A DNA stretch of 24,493 nt, taken from NCBI GenBank assembly GCA_020724105.1, contig DYHP01000008.1, positions 1-24,493 of the forward strand, written 5' to 3'. Source of the stretch: Candidatus Methylomirabilis sp. Its GTDB lineage: Bacteria; Patescibacteriota; Patescibacteriia; DYHP01. The notes below the pieces were generated by a model. The model searched no databases. It had not been told where the DNA came from and saw nothing but the letters and a program-made list of their open reading frames with translations. The position numbers and the translations under genes were made by a program. Positions 7,602 through 13,879 of this stretch are shown here, piece after piece; position 1 is the stretch's first letter; each line of letters opens with the position of its first letter.

Positions 7602-7629
7602 ACTATAACATATAAGATTTTGTTGGCAA
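7602..7629 (-). promoter_or_regulatory. Promoter of the surface-protein operon
   Basis: On the minus strand TTGCCA (7629-7624) and TATAGT (7607-7602) are separated by 16 bp, with an extended TG one base before the -10. Transcription would start near 7595, about 77 bases before the ATG at 7518. The leader holds a short CGCTA/TAGCG hairpin (7573-7587) and the AGGAGG site at 7523-7528. Confidence 0.65.
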
Positions 7630-7747
7630 TAGGGTTTTGGGGATAAGTTGGGGATAACTTTTAGTTGTTAATTGTTAGTTGTTGGTTGTTAGATTTTGGC
7701 TAAGATTGATGTTGAAGTCAGACTTCAACAGACAAAAAGTTTGTTTA

Positions 7748-7777
7748 TTGGATTTTGAGGGTTGGGTGTGCTATACT
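7748..7777 (+). promoter_or_regulatory. Extended -10 promoter for the MFS gene
   Basis: TATACT at 7772-7777 is preceded by TGC (extended -10). The -35 region is weak (TTGGAT at 7748-7753, 18-bp spacer). Predicted initiation is near 7784, only about 3 bases before the GTG chosen for the MFS gene, so that message may be leaderless. Confidence 0.5.
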
Positions 7778-7786
7778 AGATTTAAT

Positions 7787-8470
7787 GTGAAGATCCCTTA
7801 TCCTAAAATAAAATTTGCTTCGCAGATTATCAACAAGTTCATTTTTATAATGACTTTGTCCGATTTTTTGGTGGCAGGAGCTTTTGGTTTGATAGGCCCA
7901 ATTTTGGCGGTGTATTTGATTAAACAGATTGAGGGCGGGACGCTTGAGGTGGTTGGTTTTGGTTCAATGATATATTTTATAGTTAACGCTTTATTGAAGA
8001 TACCGATAAGTAAAATTATTGATAAAAACAAGGCGGAATGGGATGATTTTTATGTTACGCTAAGCGGATATTTTTTAATTAGTTTAATTCCGTTTTTATA
8101 TATTTTTATCGGCAAACCCATTCATCTTTACATACTCCAAGCGATATACGGGGCGGGAGTCGCTATGTCCTACCCTGGCTGGATGGCGCTTTTTACTCGT
8201 CATATTGACAAGGGCAAGGAAGGATTTAGTTGGAGTTTTTATTCCACCAGCGCCAATATGGCGGCAGGCGCAGCCGCGGCCATAGGAGGAATAATCGCTC
8301 AAAGAATTGGCTTTTATTATCTTTTTATTCTTGTTGGTTGTTTTTCAATTATAGGTACTTGCTGTTTGATATTAAATCGTCAGAGTATTATCACCAGGGG
8401 GCACGTGGTTAGCGTGCCAAGAATAGAAAAGGTGGAAACTAAAGAGATGGATAGCATAGGAAAAGCGTAA
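7787..8470 (+). CDS. Half-size MFS-like transporter (six helices)
   Basis: From the GTG at 7787 the protein has 228 residues and about six hydrophobic helices: FIFIMTLSDFLVAGAFGLIGPILAVYLI, VVGFGSMIYFIVNALLKIPI, VTLSGYFLISLIPFLYIFI, a helix with ILQAIYGAGVAMSYPGWM, one with ANMAAGAAAAIGGIIA, and FYYLFILVGCFSIIGTCCLIL. The loop after helix 2 (KIPISKIIDKNKAEWDD) resembles MFS motif A. A full MFS carrier has 12 helices, so this is one half and may act as a dimer or have another role. The substrate cannot be told. The frame is open to 7679, but residues before the GTG are soluble and unlike MFS, and a promoter -10 lies within that stretch, so the shorter start is better. It lies 54 bases upstream of yidC. 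Confidence 0.65.
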   Translation: MKIPYPKIKFASQIINKFIFIMTLSDFLVAGAFGLIGPILAVYLIKQIEGGTLEVVGFGSMIYFIVNALLKIPISKIIDKNKAEWDDFYVTLSGYFLISLIPFLYIFIGKPIHLYILQAIYGAGVAMSYPGWMALFTRHIDKGKEGFSWSFYSTSANMAAGAAAAIGGIIAQRIGFYYLFILVGCFSIIGTCCLILNRQSIITRGHVVSVPRIEKVETKEMDSIGKA

Positions 8471-8484
8471 ATAGTAGAAGCCGA

Positions 8485-8509
8485 TTTCACGAGACTAAGT
8501 CTCGTGAAA
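8485..8509 (+). other. 12-bp hairpin between the MFS gene and yidC
   Basis: TTTCACGAGACT (8485-8496), one A, then AGTCTCGTGAAA (8498-8509) form a perfect inverted repeat. No T-run follows, so termination is unlikely. It ends 15 bases before the yidC ATG, which has no Shine-Dalgarno. Confidence 0.7.
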
Positions 8510-8524
8510 CGGTTCTAAGTAAAT

Positions 8525-9232
8525 ATGGAATTTTTAACTCATATTTGGACAATATATCTTTTTGAGCCGATTTTTAATGTTTTGGTGTGGCTTTACGGCA
8601 ACATAGCGCGTCAGAATTTTGCCCTATCCGTCATTTATTTAACCATAGGGCTCCGCATAATTCTTTTGCCTTTTAGCGTAATAGAAGAGATGGGCAAAGG
8701 CAAGCACGGCAAATTAGAAAAAGAGGTTGCCGCTATTGAAAAAAATCCGCATATTGACCCGATGAAAAAGCGCGAAGTGGTGCGAAAATTAATGAAAGAA
8801 TTCAGGGTTTCGCCGTGGGCAAAAATGATTTCCATGTTCGTCCTCGCTCTTTTATTTTTGCTTTTATACCAGATATTTGTCGGAGGACTCAAACCCGAAA
8901 AAATGGTTCATTTATACGGATGGAATTTTCATCCGGATTATATAAACACGGTCTTTTTGGGTTTTGACATGGCAAAAACGTATTGGTATTGGGCCTTAAT
9001 TCCGTCCCTGCTTTTGTTTGCGGAAATTATTTACGAACAAAAGAAGCATCCGCATTTGGTCAAGCATTCCGACATTGTTTACCGCTATCTTTTTCCGTTT
9101 GCCGTGTTTATAATGCTTTGGATGTTGCCTTCCATAAAATCCGTTTTTATTTTGACAATAATGCTCTTTACCCTTATGATTAAGGGGGTGAGAAAATTAA
9201 GCAAAATGATGATAGGTTGGGTTACAGATTAA
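8525..9232 (+). CDS. yidC: YidC/Oxa1-family membrane protein insertase
   Basis: The protein has 235 residues. It begins with an amphipathic stretch (YLFEPIFNVLVWLYGNI) and a helix, NFALSVIYLTIGLRIILLPFSV, whose Arg before ILLP corresponds to the groove Arg conserved in YidC/Oxa1. A basic, helical cytoplasmic hairpin (about 56-100, KGKHGKLEKEVAAIEKNP...MKKREVVRKLMKEF) follows, as in the family, then helices near 102-120, 152-168, 183-198 and 202-220. It lacks the large periplasmic domain of Gram-negative YidC and is close to the short Gram-positive/Oxa1 form. The family inserts and folds inner-membrane proteins, alone or with SecYEG. There is no lipobox Cys at the start and no Shine-Dalgarno. 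It lies between an MFS gene and an SPFH gene and not in the usual rpmH-rnpA cluster, so it may be a second or relocated copy. Confidence 0.8.
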   Translation: MEFLTHIWTIYLFEPIFNVLVWLYGNIARQNFALSVIYLTIGLRIILLPFSVIEEMGKGKHGKLEKEVAAIEKNPHIDPMKKREVVRKLMKEFRVSPWAKMISMFVLALLFLLLYQIFVGGLKPEKMVHLYGWNFHPDYINTVFLGFDMAKTYWYWALIPSLLLFAEIIYEQKKHPHLVKHSDIVYRYLFPFAVFIMLWMLPSIKSVFILTIMLFTLMIKGVRKLSKMMIGWVTD

Positions 9233-9405
9233 TAATCGTCATTTTACGCTATCACAACGCCATTTTTCCGGCGCATCCTTACGGATGCTATTCCATCGGA
9301 ACTGATACCCGTAAGGGTGTCCGCAAACAATTTACGCCATAAAATATAGCGTAAATTGGCGCCTGCCTGCGCAGGCAGGTAGTTGTGGCGTTTAATGGCT
9401 TCTAC
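9233..9405. repeat. Phased CGCCA repeat block A (composite)
   Basis: The gap between yidC and the SPFH gene is a composite of inverted units. CGTCA, CGCTA and CGCCA boxes start at 9237, 9247 and 9258. Complementary boxes on the right include TGGCG near 9357 and 9386. Inside are smaller hairpins: GCATCC/GGATGC (9273-9288), AATTTACGC/GCGTAAATT (about 9329-9357) and the 18-bp palindrome CCTGCCTGCGCAGGCAGG (9362-9379). The 16-mer ATAGCGTAAATTGGCG at 9346-9361 is identical to 15119-15134 in block C. Confidence 0.75.
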
Positions 9406-9410
9406 AAAAT

Positions 9411-10004
9411 ATGAGTGACGCAACGCAAGTGGACAAATTTGTATACAATTTTGTGATGGAGGACGTTTTGAAAGGTCTTTTTATCCATGTTCCGCCGGGA
9501 TACGTGGCCTGCGTTTATGATTTGGGCAGGGGAGTGCTGAAAAAAGTTCTTTTGCCGGGCTTGCATTTAAAAATTCCTTTTTGGCAGAGAGCGAAGCTTT
9601 TTAACGTTCAAACTTTGGAATACGGCATTAGCCACGAGTTTAATCCTCAACATGAATTCGCTTTGGGAGACGTGCCGATTTCGGCGGCAACTCAAGACGG
9701 TCAGCACGTTTTGATTGAAGGAACGATTTTACTGCGGCTCGACATAAATTACGTGCCGCAAATTTGGCAGACAATCGGTGAGGATTTTGTCCAAAAAATC
9801 GTCCGTCCGACCATTCAAAGCCGCGTAAGAATGATTGCGTCGCGCTATAGTTTGCAGGACATTGTCTCAAACCGCCGCGATGTGGTTGAAATGGCGATTA
9901 AAAATGAACTTGTCGAGATTTTTACAGAAAGAGGAATAATCGTTGAAAACGTGCTTTTGTCCGAAATTCACAAAGTCAAGCCGCCAGCGGAAAAGAATGA
10001 TTAG
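9411..10004 (+). CDS. SPFH/band 7 (prohibitin-like) protein without membrane helix
   Basis: The protein has 197 residues. It opens close to the SPFH core (LFIHVPPGYVACVYDLGRGVLKKVLLPGLHLKIPFWQRAKLF, about 23-64), with the PGxH/LxxP pattern of prohibitin, HflC and stomatin relatives. It continues through DGQHVLIEGTILLRLD and IVRPTIQSRVRMIASRYSLQDI to ELVEIFTERGIIVENVLLSEI, and ends just after the SPFH domain. Relatives usually have an N-terminal membrane helix and a C-terminal coiled coil, and both are missing, so this is a minimal form. SPFH proteins form ring or cage scaffolds on membranes and often control proteases. The neighbouring yidC and membrane S41 protease genes would suit a role in membrane-protein quality control, which is only an inference from context. 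The start follows a TGGCTTCTA motif and has no Shine-Dalgarno. Confidence 0.8.
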   Translation: MSDATQVDKFVYNFVMEDVLKGLFIHVPPGYVACVYDLGRGVLKKVLLPGLHLKIPFWQRAKLFNVQTLEYGISHEFNPQHEFALGDVPISAATQDGQHVLIEGTILLRLDINYVPQIWQTIGEDFVQKIVRPTIQSRVRMIASRYSLQDIVSNRRDVVEMAIKNELVEIFTERGIIVENVLLSEIHKVKPPAEKND

Positions 10005-10115
10005 ACAGAAACTCGGACTTTCAATGGCCTGTCAAATCTATTTAGAAATGTCATATCCCCCTTGACTTTTTTTAAGAACTGCGCCAATTATTTATAGAAG
10101 GCTATCACCCCTTAA

Positions 10116-10250
10116 AAATAATTGAGGAGTCGCAGAGTTTCCAGAACAAAATTAGCTTGAAATAGCATCTTTTAAGAAACTTTGCGGAGTTATTGTGGTC
10201 TACGGCGTCTATTTTTAGTCGAAAAAAACTCTGCGACCCCTCAATTATTT
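10116..10250. repeat. 135-bp element with 25-bp terminal inverted repeats
   Basis: The arm at 10116-10140 (AAATAATTGAGG, then GTCGCAGAGTTT after one variable base) matches the reverse complement of 10226-10250 at 24 of 25 positions. The interior, about 85 bases, has no open frame. Degenerate relatives of the arm lie near 10070 (TTTAAGAACTGCGCC) and 10172 (TTTTAAGAAACTTTGCGG). It could be a MITE-like element or a structured RNA. Confidence 0.7.
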
Positions 10251-10502
10251 AGATTAGATTTGAACCTCGCCGCTTGAGGCGGGGTAAATTCATTAAGTTT
10301 TAGAAAGTTTTAGAAGTTTGAGAAAAGAGCAGGGCGAATTAAAGGGGTGACCGCCCCGTAAATTTGCAACGCTGTCGCCCCTTAAATTTGCGGGGCCTTA
10401 AACTTAAACCTTGAACTTAAATTTGCGGATTAATAAACTTATAATCTACCATCCCTATTTTCCCGTGAAAAGATGGGGGATTTATTGTAAATGAAAACTA
10501 AC

Positions 10503-10528
10503 CCCCGCCCCGACGAGTCGGGGCGGGG
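10503..10528. other. GC-rich hairpin with CCCCGAC/GTCGGGG core
   Basis: CCCCGCCCCGAC (10503-10514) and GTCGGGGCGGGG (10517-10528) are perfect complements separated by GA. No T-run follows. The core recurs in hairpins at 1682-1707, 16912-16949 and 23895-23927. Confidence 0.75.
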
Positions 10529-10648
10529 AGAATCTTATTAGTTTAATAGTTCCAACTATCAAACTATTTATAAGATGCGGTCGTGTGTTATAAATATAAT
10601 AGAGGATTTACGGGGTTTTTATAGCATTAGGACTTGCGCAGTTGAATT

Positions 10649-10720
10649 AAAATCCCTCCCAACCCCCCTTTATAAAGGGAGAAATTTCCCCCTTTGGGAA
10701 AGGGGGATTAAGGAGGATTT
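10649..10720. repeat. MITE-like imperfect palindrome
   Basis: The stretch from AAAATCCCTCCCAACCCC (10649) to GGGGGATTAAGGAGGATTT (ending 10720) is an imperfect palindrome of about 72 bases with internal CCCTTT/AAAGGG arms. It resembles small palindromic repeats scattered in many bacterial genomes and follows GACTTGCGCAGTTGAATT, which looks like a transposon-end remnant. Identity is inferred from shape only. Confidence 0.55.
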
Positions 10721-10762
10721 ATTTTGGCTAAAATCAGAAAAAATAAAATTTTCTATACCCTC

Positions 10763-10803
10763 TTGTCAATGGCCTTGACAAAAGTCCCTCTTTGGGGTAC
10801 ATT
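10763..10803 (+). promoter_or_regulatory. Promoter of the S41 protease with inverted repeat over the -35
   Basis: A perfect TTGACA (10775-10780) and TACATT (10798-10803) are 17 bp apart. The -35 is the right arm of a 7-5-7 inverted repeat, TTGTCAA (10763-10769) with TTGACAA (10775-10781), a possible operator. Initiation would fall near 10810. Confidence 0.7.
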
Positions 10804-10811
10804 TATATGTT

Positions 10812-10880
10812 AAGGCAATTCGGCCTTGGCAAATCCCTAATGTTCGATTTCGGGAATCCAAAGGATTCCCGAAATCTTTC
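10812..10880 (+). promoter_or_regulatory. Structured leader with terminator-like hairpin
   Basis: The roughly 118-base leader of the S41 gene has a small hairpin, AAGGC/GCCTT (10812-10827), and a perfect 14-bp stem, GATTTCGGGAATCC (10846-10859) with GGATTCCCGAAATC (10863-10876), loop AAA, followed by TTTCCC. The short T-run makes it a weak terminator or a 5' stabilising stem. A Shine-Dalgarno (AAAGGAG, about 10914-10920) precedes the ATG by 8 bases. Confidence 0.65.
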
Positions 10881-10928
10881 CCTAAGTTAAGAAGAACTTT
10901 CAAAATTAAATACAAAGGAGCTTAAAAA

Positions 10929-12170
10929 ATGTCAAGCAAATTATTTGGTCTGTTATTTGAATATGTAACGGATACTCACGCGCTGGTGTTGGGGCTCTGT
11001 TTAACTGTTTCTTTTATTTTGTTTGCCGCGGCGTTCGTTCTTACTTTCCGCGGCCAGCAGATAAGGAACTACGTGGCAACTTGCGTCTTGATGGCGCTGC
11101 TGGTGGGAATAATGCTCGGCGTATTTATCGGATTTTATAATGTCCCGCTTGTTAAAACCGGTGGAGCGTTTAAGCCCAAAGTTTTTTGGACGGTGTGGGA
11201 CAATGTGGCAAGGGATTCGCTTAAAAAGCCCTCGCAGAACGAAATGTTCACCAATGTTCTGAAAAGCATTGCGGCGACAACGAAAGACAAATACACCGAA
11301 TTCCTGACAGCCGAGGAGAACGCCAAAACGAAGGAATATCTGCCCGGAAAAGAAATTCCTGATAAAATCGACTACATAGTGACAGAAGAAGGGCTTGAGA
11401 TTACTTTCGTTCATTACGAATCGCCGGCGTACAAGGCGGGCTTAGAGATCAACGACATCATTCTTTTTATTGACGATTGCGAATGGGAAAATCTGTCGGA
11501 TAAAATTAGAACGCCGGGCACGCATAAGTTTAGGGTGCTGAAATCCGGTACGGGCAAGGAAGTGGAGATGGAGTTTGAGGTTGGCGCGACAATCAAGATT
11601 CAGGGAGTCCGATGGTGGATTGAGAGGGGAATCGCTTATATGCTAATCACTTCGTTTGAAGGCGATGTTGTAGAGGAATTTGAGAAAGCGGCGTCCGAAA
11701 TCGTGAAGCAAAAGCCCAAGGGATTGATTCTGGATTTGAGGTGGAATTTTGGCGGCGGCATTCCCAAAATGCTTAAAATCGCCAATGCGTGGATGCCTGG
11801 AAAAATCGTGCAAATAAGAAAATTTCCGAATGGCACGGAGATCAACGATTACTCCATCAAAAGCAAGGTTGGCGGCAAGTTCAAGAATCTTGCGACCGTG
11901 GTTTTAATTGGTAGATATACGGCTTCGGCTTCGGAGGGATTTGTTGGCGGTCTGAAATACCACACGGCTGCGCGGTTTGTGGGAGAGAGAACTTACGGTA
12001 AAACTGTGGCGCAAGAGTCAACGGAATTCCCAGATGGTTCACAGTTGCGGGTAACAAAATGGAAGTGGACGAATCCGGGCGGTTTCAAGTACGAGGGAGG
12101 AATCAAGCCCGATATTGAAACGGCTCCTGCCAACGCCTTTTTGAAGGCGTGGGAAATCTTGAGCCAGTAG
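10929..12170 (+). CDS. Membrane-anchored S41 (Ctp-type) serine protease with PDZ domain
   Basis: The protein has 413 residues. Two N-terminal helices (about 18-40 and 48-70) anchor it, in place of a simple signal peptide. A helical segment follows, then a PDZ domain (about 147-218, with SPAYKAGLEINDIILFIDD) and the S41 protease domain (about 222-400). The Ser of TASASEG (S333) and the Lys of GERTYGK (K358) are 25 residues apart, as are the nucleophile and base Lys of E. coli Prc, so the catalytic dyad looks intact. GLILDLRWNFGGG and the closing GGIKPDIE are also family hallmarks. Ctp proteases cleave envelope proteins from their C-terminal ends, and the active site should face outside. It has its own promoter, a good Shine-Dalgarno and a strong terminator, so it is a single-gene unit. 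Confidence 0.9.
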   Translation: MSSKLFGLLFEYVTDTHALVLGLCLTVSFILFAAAFVLTFRGQQIRNYVATCVLMALLVGIMLGVFIGFYNVPLVKTGGAFKPKVFWTVWDNVARDSLKKPSQNEMFTNVLKSIAATTKDKYTEFLTAEENAKTKEYLPGKEIPDKIDYIVTEEGLEITFVHYESPAYKAGLEINDIILFIDDCEWENLSDKIRTPGTHKFRVLKSGTGKEVEMEFEVGATIKIQGVRWWIERGIAYMLITSFEGDVVEEFEKAASEIVKQKPKGLILDLRWNFGGGIPKMLKIANAWMPGKIVQIRKFPNGTEINDYSIKSKVGGKFKNLATVVLIGRYTASASEGFVGGLKYHTAARFVGERTYGKTVAQESTEFPDGSQLRVTKWKWTNPGGFKYEGGIKPDIETAPANAFLKAWEILSQ

Positions 12171-12203
12171 CACCCCTGATTTTATTCGGGGAACAAATTT
12201 AAC

Positions 12204-12263
12204 AGCCCTCCGACTTTTCCCGTCATTCAACGGAGCAAAAAGTCGGAGGGCTTATTTTGTTTT
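12204..12263 (+). terminator. Intrinsic terminator after the S41 protease gene
   Basis: AGCCCTCCGACTTTT (12204-12218) pairs perfectly with AAAAGTCGGAGGGCT (12238-12252), with an inner CCGT/ACGG stem, followed by TATTTTGTTTT (12253-12263). It lies in a convergent gap and may also stop transcripts from the pilus operon, although that side lacks a clean T-run. Confidence 0.9.
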
Positions 12264-12265
12264 GT

Positions 12266-12305
12266 GATTTGTGCGGATTTGTGTTCTGATTCGTGCGGAT
12301 TTGTG
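12266..12305. repeat. 18-bp direct repeat pair
   Basis: GATTTGTGCGGATTTGTG (12266-12283) recurs at 12288-12305 with one change (T to C), a 22-base period. It fills the gap before the stop of the last pilus-operon gene. Confidence 0.8.
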
Positions 12306-12307
12306 TA

Positions 12308-12580
12308 TCAGAACGGATTTCTTAACTCCGGCGCGACAACGCCGCCGCCTTTCATTTTAGATTCCTTATTCTTTAAAACCTCGTTCAATAAATTAATCTT
12401 AACCGGTTCCAAAAGCGCCAATCGCTGGATTATAATCAACTCTTCCGTCTGGGTGATTAATTTATAAAAATTGCTGTACAAAAATACGCCGGTAATTATA
12501 AAACTGATTAAAATGAGCAAAAGCGAGGCAGTAAAGATGACTTGAACCAGTTGTTTGATTGAGAATAATTTATTAAACAT
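12308..12580 (-). CDS. Small single-helix membrane protein at the end of the pilus operon
   Basis: The protein has 90 residues, with one N-terminal helix (VIFTASLLLILISFIITGVFLY, about 13-34) and an extracytoplasmic part (LITQTEELIIIQRLALLEPVKINLLNEVLKNKE) ending GGGVVAPELRNPF. I do not recognise the family. Its position after pilO, where other systems have pilP or a pilus accessory gene, suggests a small partner of the PilMNO complex. There is no lipobox, so it is not a classical PilP. A GTG at 12589 in the same frame overlaps a hairpin and a repeat motif, so the ATG at 12580 is preferred. No Shine-Dalgarno is seen. Confidence 0.65.
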   Translation of the reverse strand: MFNKLFSIKQLVQVIFTASLLLILISFIITGVFLYSNFYKLITQTEELIIIQRLALLEPVKINLLNEVLKNKESKMKGGGVVAPELRNPF

Positions 12581-12589
12581 AGAAGCCAC

Positions 12590-12622
12590 TTTGTTCGGCT
12601 TCGGGAGCCTAAGCCGAACAAA
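12590..12622. other. Hairpin sharing the GTTCGGCTT arm
   Basis: TTTGTTCGGCTT (12590-12601) pairs with AAGCCGAACAAA (12611-12622), loop CGGGAGCCT. The arm is the same as in the palindrome at 1618-1663, with a different loop. It fills the gap between pilO and the small downstream gene. Confidence 0.75.
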
Positions 12623-12634
12623 TACGCCATCACA

Positions 12635-13210
12635 TTAGTTTAGCATCCAAACCGTTCCTTTGATGTCGGCGGTAATGCCGTCTTTCTGTTTTGACATTAG
12701 AAATTCTTTAAAATTAATGTATAATTCCTTTTTTTCCAGTTCCTCGAGGTAACTTAAAACATTCTGAAAATCGCCGTTAAGCGTTAAAGTCAAGTGGAAC
12801 GGAGTGATGAAAGCGTTTGTTTTTCCCGATTCCAATTTTAATTTTTGCTGCAAGGAATATTTGTCGGCAACGGATTCAAGCAATTCAACGAAATTGATTT
12901 CCCCGTTTTTGGGTATAAAAAGAGATTCAATGGTGGGCAGAATTTTTTTTGCGTTTTCCAAGTCATTGATGGTTTTTCGCACATTAAATCTTTCGGCGTA
13001 TTTTCGCTCCAAATTTTCTCTATAATCGGCAACCTCCTTGTTCAGATAAATAATGTCCCGCCCGGCCGGCAAGACGATAAAAAACACCGCGGCAATACTT
13101 AAAACGGCAAACGAAACTATGAAGATTATCAATTTTTGTTTATACGACAGCGCGTCGAGATATTTTTTAATCGACGAAAGGTCAAGAATTTTTTTGGGAG
13201 TTATCTCCAT
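12635..13210 (-). CDS. pilO: PilO-like type IV pilus alignment protein
   Basis: The protein has 191 residues: a short cytoplasmic start, one helix (LIIFIVSFAVLSIAAVFFIVLPA, about 27-49), a coiled-coil stretch (IIYLNKEVADYRENLERKYAERFNVRKTINDLENAKK) and a C-terminal ferredoxin-like domain (FVELLESVADKYSL, FHLTLTLNGDFQNVLSYLEELEKKE, ITADIKGTVWML). This is the PilO layout. PilO pairs with PilN in the membrane and links the PilM ring to the rest of the pilus machine. It lies 39 bases after pilN. The leader contains CTTCTACAAAT before the ATG and lacks a Shine-Dalgarno. Confidence 0.8.
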   Translation of the reverse strand: MEITPKKILDLSSIKKYLDALSYKQKLIIFIVSFAVLSIAAVFFIVLPAGRDIIYLNKEVADYRENLERKYAERFNVRKTINDLENAKKILPTIESLFIPKNGEINFVELLESVADKYSLQQKLKLESGKTNAFITPFHLTLTLNGDFQNVLSYLEELEKKELYINFKEFLMSKQKDGITADIKGTVWMLN

Positions 13211-13249
13211 ATTTGTAGAAGACGAGGTGAACAGCGTTAAAACGGCGAG

Positions 13250-13786
13250 TTACTTGAAGGCGTCGTTTTTTGTTGCTAAACTTAATTCGAAATTTATGTT
13301 TTGCCGCGACAGAAAGTAAGAAATAGGTATTTCGACTTTTGTGAAAAGGCCGGAACCCTCCAGATTTGATTTAAGTCTCAACAAACTGTCACGCGTGAGA
13401 GCCATGCCTCGCATTGATACGGCTTTGCCCGGTTCGCTTACGGAAAGATAAGTCAACGAGATTTCATTCGGGACCAAAGGAATTATTTTTTTGAAAGAAT
13501 CGCTCCAAATAATGTAATTTTTTTGTATTTGGCGCGCCGTCGTTATCTGCTCGTTTATCCGCCTTATTTGCTGGTTAAAACCGCCGTATTCCTTGGTTAA
13601 AAGAGCGGCTTGTTCGACGGCGTTGTTGAAATTGTTTATTGAAACGGTTTTAGCAAGGAGAAGGATTATCGCAATAAAAATAACGGCGGCAAAAACAAGA
13701 CCGACGATATTTTTAATAACAGAAAGTATAATTTTCTGATTCAATTTTTTTTTGTACTCTTGGGGGAGTAAGTTGATAGTAAGCAT
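13250..13786 (-). CDS. pilN: PilN-like type IV pilus alignment protein
   Basis: The protein has 178 residues and opens with MLTINLLPQEYKKK, where INLLP is the conserved PilN tail that binds PilM in the cytoplasm. One helix (about 24-47, IKNIVGLVFAAVIFIAIILLLA) follows, then a coiled coil (FNQQIRRINEQITTARQIQKN) and a ferredoxin-like domain (IIPLVPNEISLTYLSVSEPGKAVSMRGMALTRDSLLRLKSNLEGSGLFTKV). It sits between pilM and pilO. The whole gap to pilM is repeat block B, and the ATG follows directly. Confidence 0.85.
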   Translation of the reverse strand: MLTINLLPQEYKKKLNQKIILSVIKNIVGLVFAAVIFIAIILLLAKTVSINNFNNAVEQAALLTKEYGGFNQQIRRINEQITTARQIQKNYIIWSDSFKKIIPLVPNEISLTYLSVSEPGKAVSMRGMALTRDSLLRLKSNLEGSGLFTKVEIPISYFLSRQNINFELSLATKNDAFK

Positions 13787-13879
13787 AGATAATCGCCATT
13801 TTACGCCATAACTACGCTATTATACGCCAAAATTTATGGTGTTTTGTGGCGTTGTGATGGCGTCTTGTGTGGCGATTTA
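13787..13879. repeat. Phased CGCCA repeat block B
   Basis: CGCCA, CGCCA, CGCTA and CGCCA start at 13794, 13804, 13815 and 13825. Their inverted partners TGGTG, TGGCG, TGGCG and TGGCG start at 13837, 13847, 13858 and 13870. Spacing is 10-12 bp throughout. The outer arms AATCGCCA and TGGCGATT are perfect. The block runs from the pilM stop codon to within a few bases of the pilN start. The 19-mer at 13847-13865 is the exact reverse complement of 15061-15079. Confidence 0.85.

Larger units (their letters stand above)
10005..10928. other. 924-base gene-free stretch rich in inverted repeats
   Basis: No convincing gene is seen. It holds the 135-bp inverted-repeat element (10116-10250), a CTCGCC/GGCGGG-type hairpin (about 10265-10284), two TTAAATTTGCGG copies near 10388 and 10422, a GCCCC/GGGGC hairpin (about 10378-10397), the GC hairpin at 10503-10528, a MITE-like palindrome (10649-10720), and the promoter and leader of the S41 gene (10763-10928). 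TCAATGGCC occurs at both ends (near 10021 and 10766). Confidence 0.7.

Noticed and set aside
10575..10778. 67-codon open frame with LPTPLYKGRNFPLWERG
   Set aside because: It is the translation of the MITE-like palindrome at 10649-10720 and overlaps the S41 promoter; it has no start signal or family.
10005..10928. tRNA, tmRNA or 6S-like RNA in the gene-free stretch
   Set aside because: No cloverleaf, CCA end or recognisable conserved core was found, only unrelated hairpins.
12264..12467. 67-codon plus-strand frame after the S41 terminator
   Set aside because: It starts in the 18-bp direct repeats and runs antisense into the small pilus-operon gene; no promoter or family.
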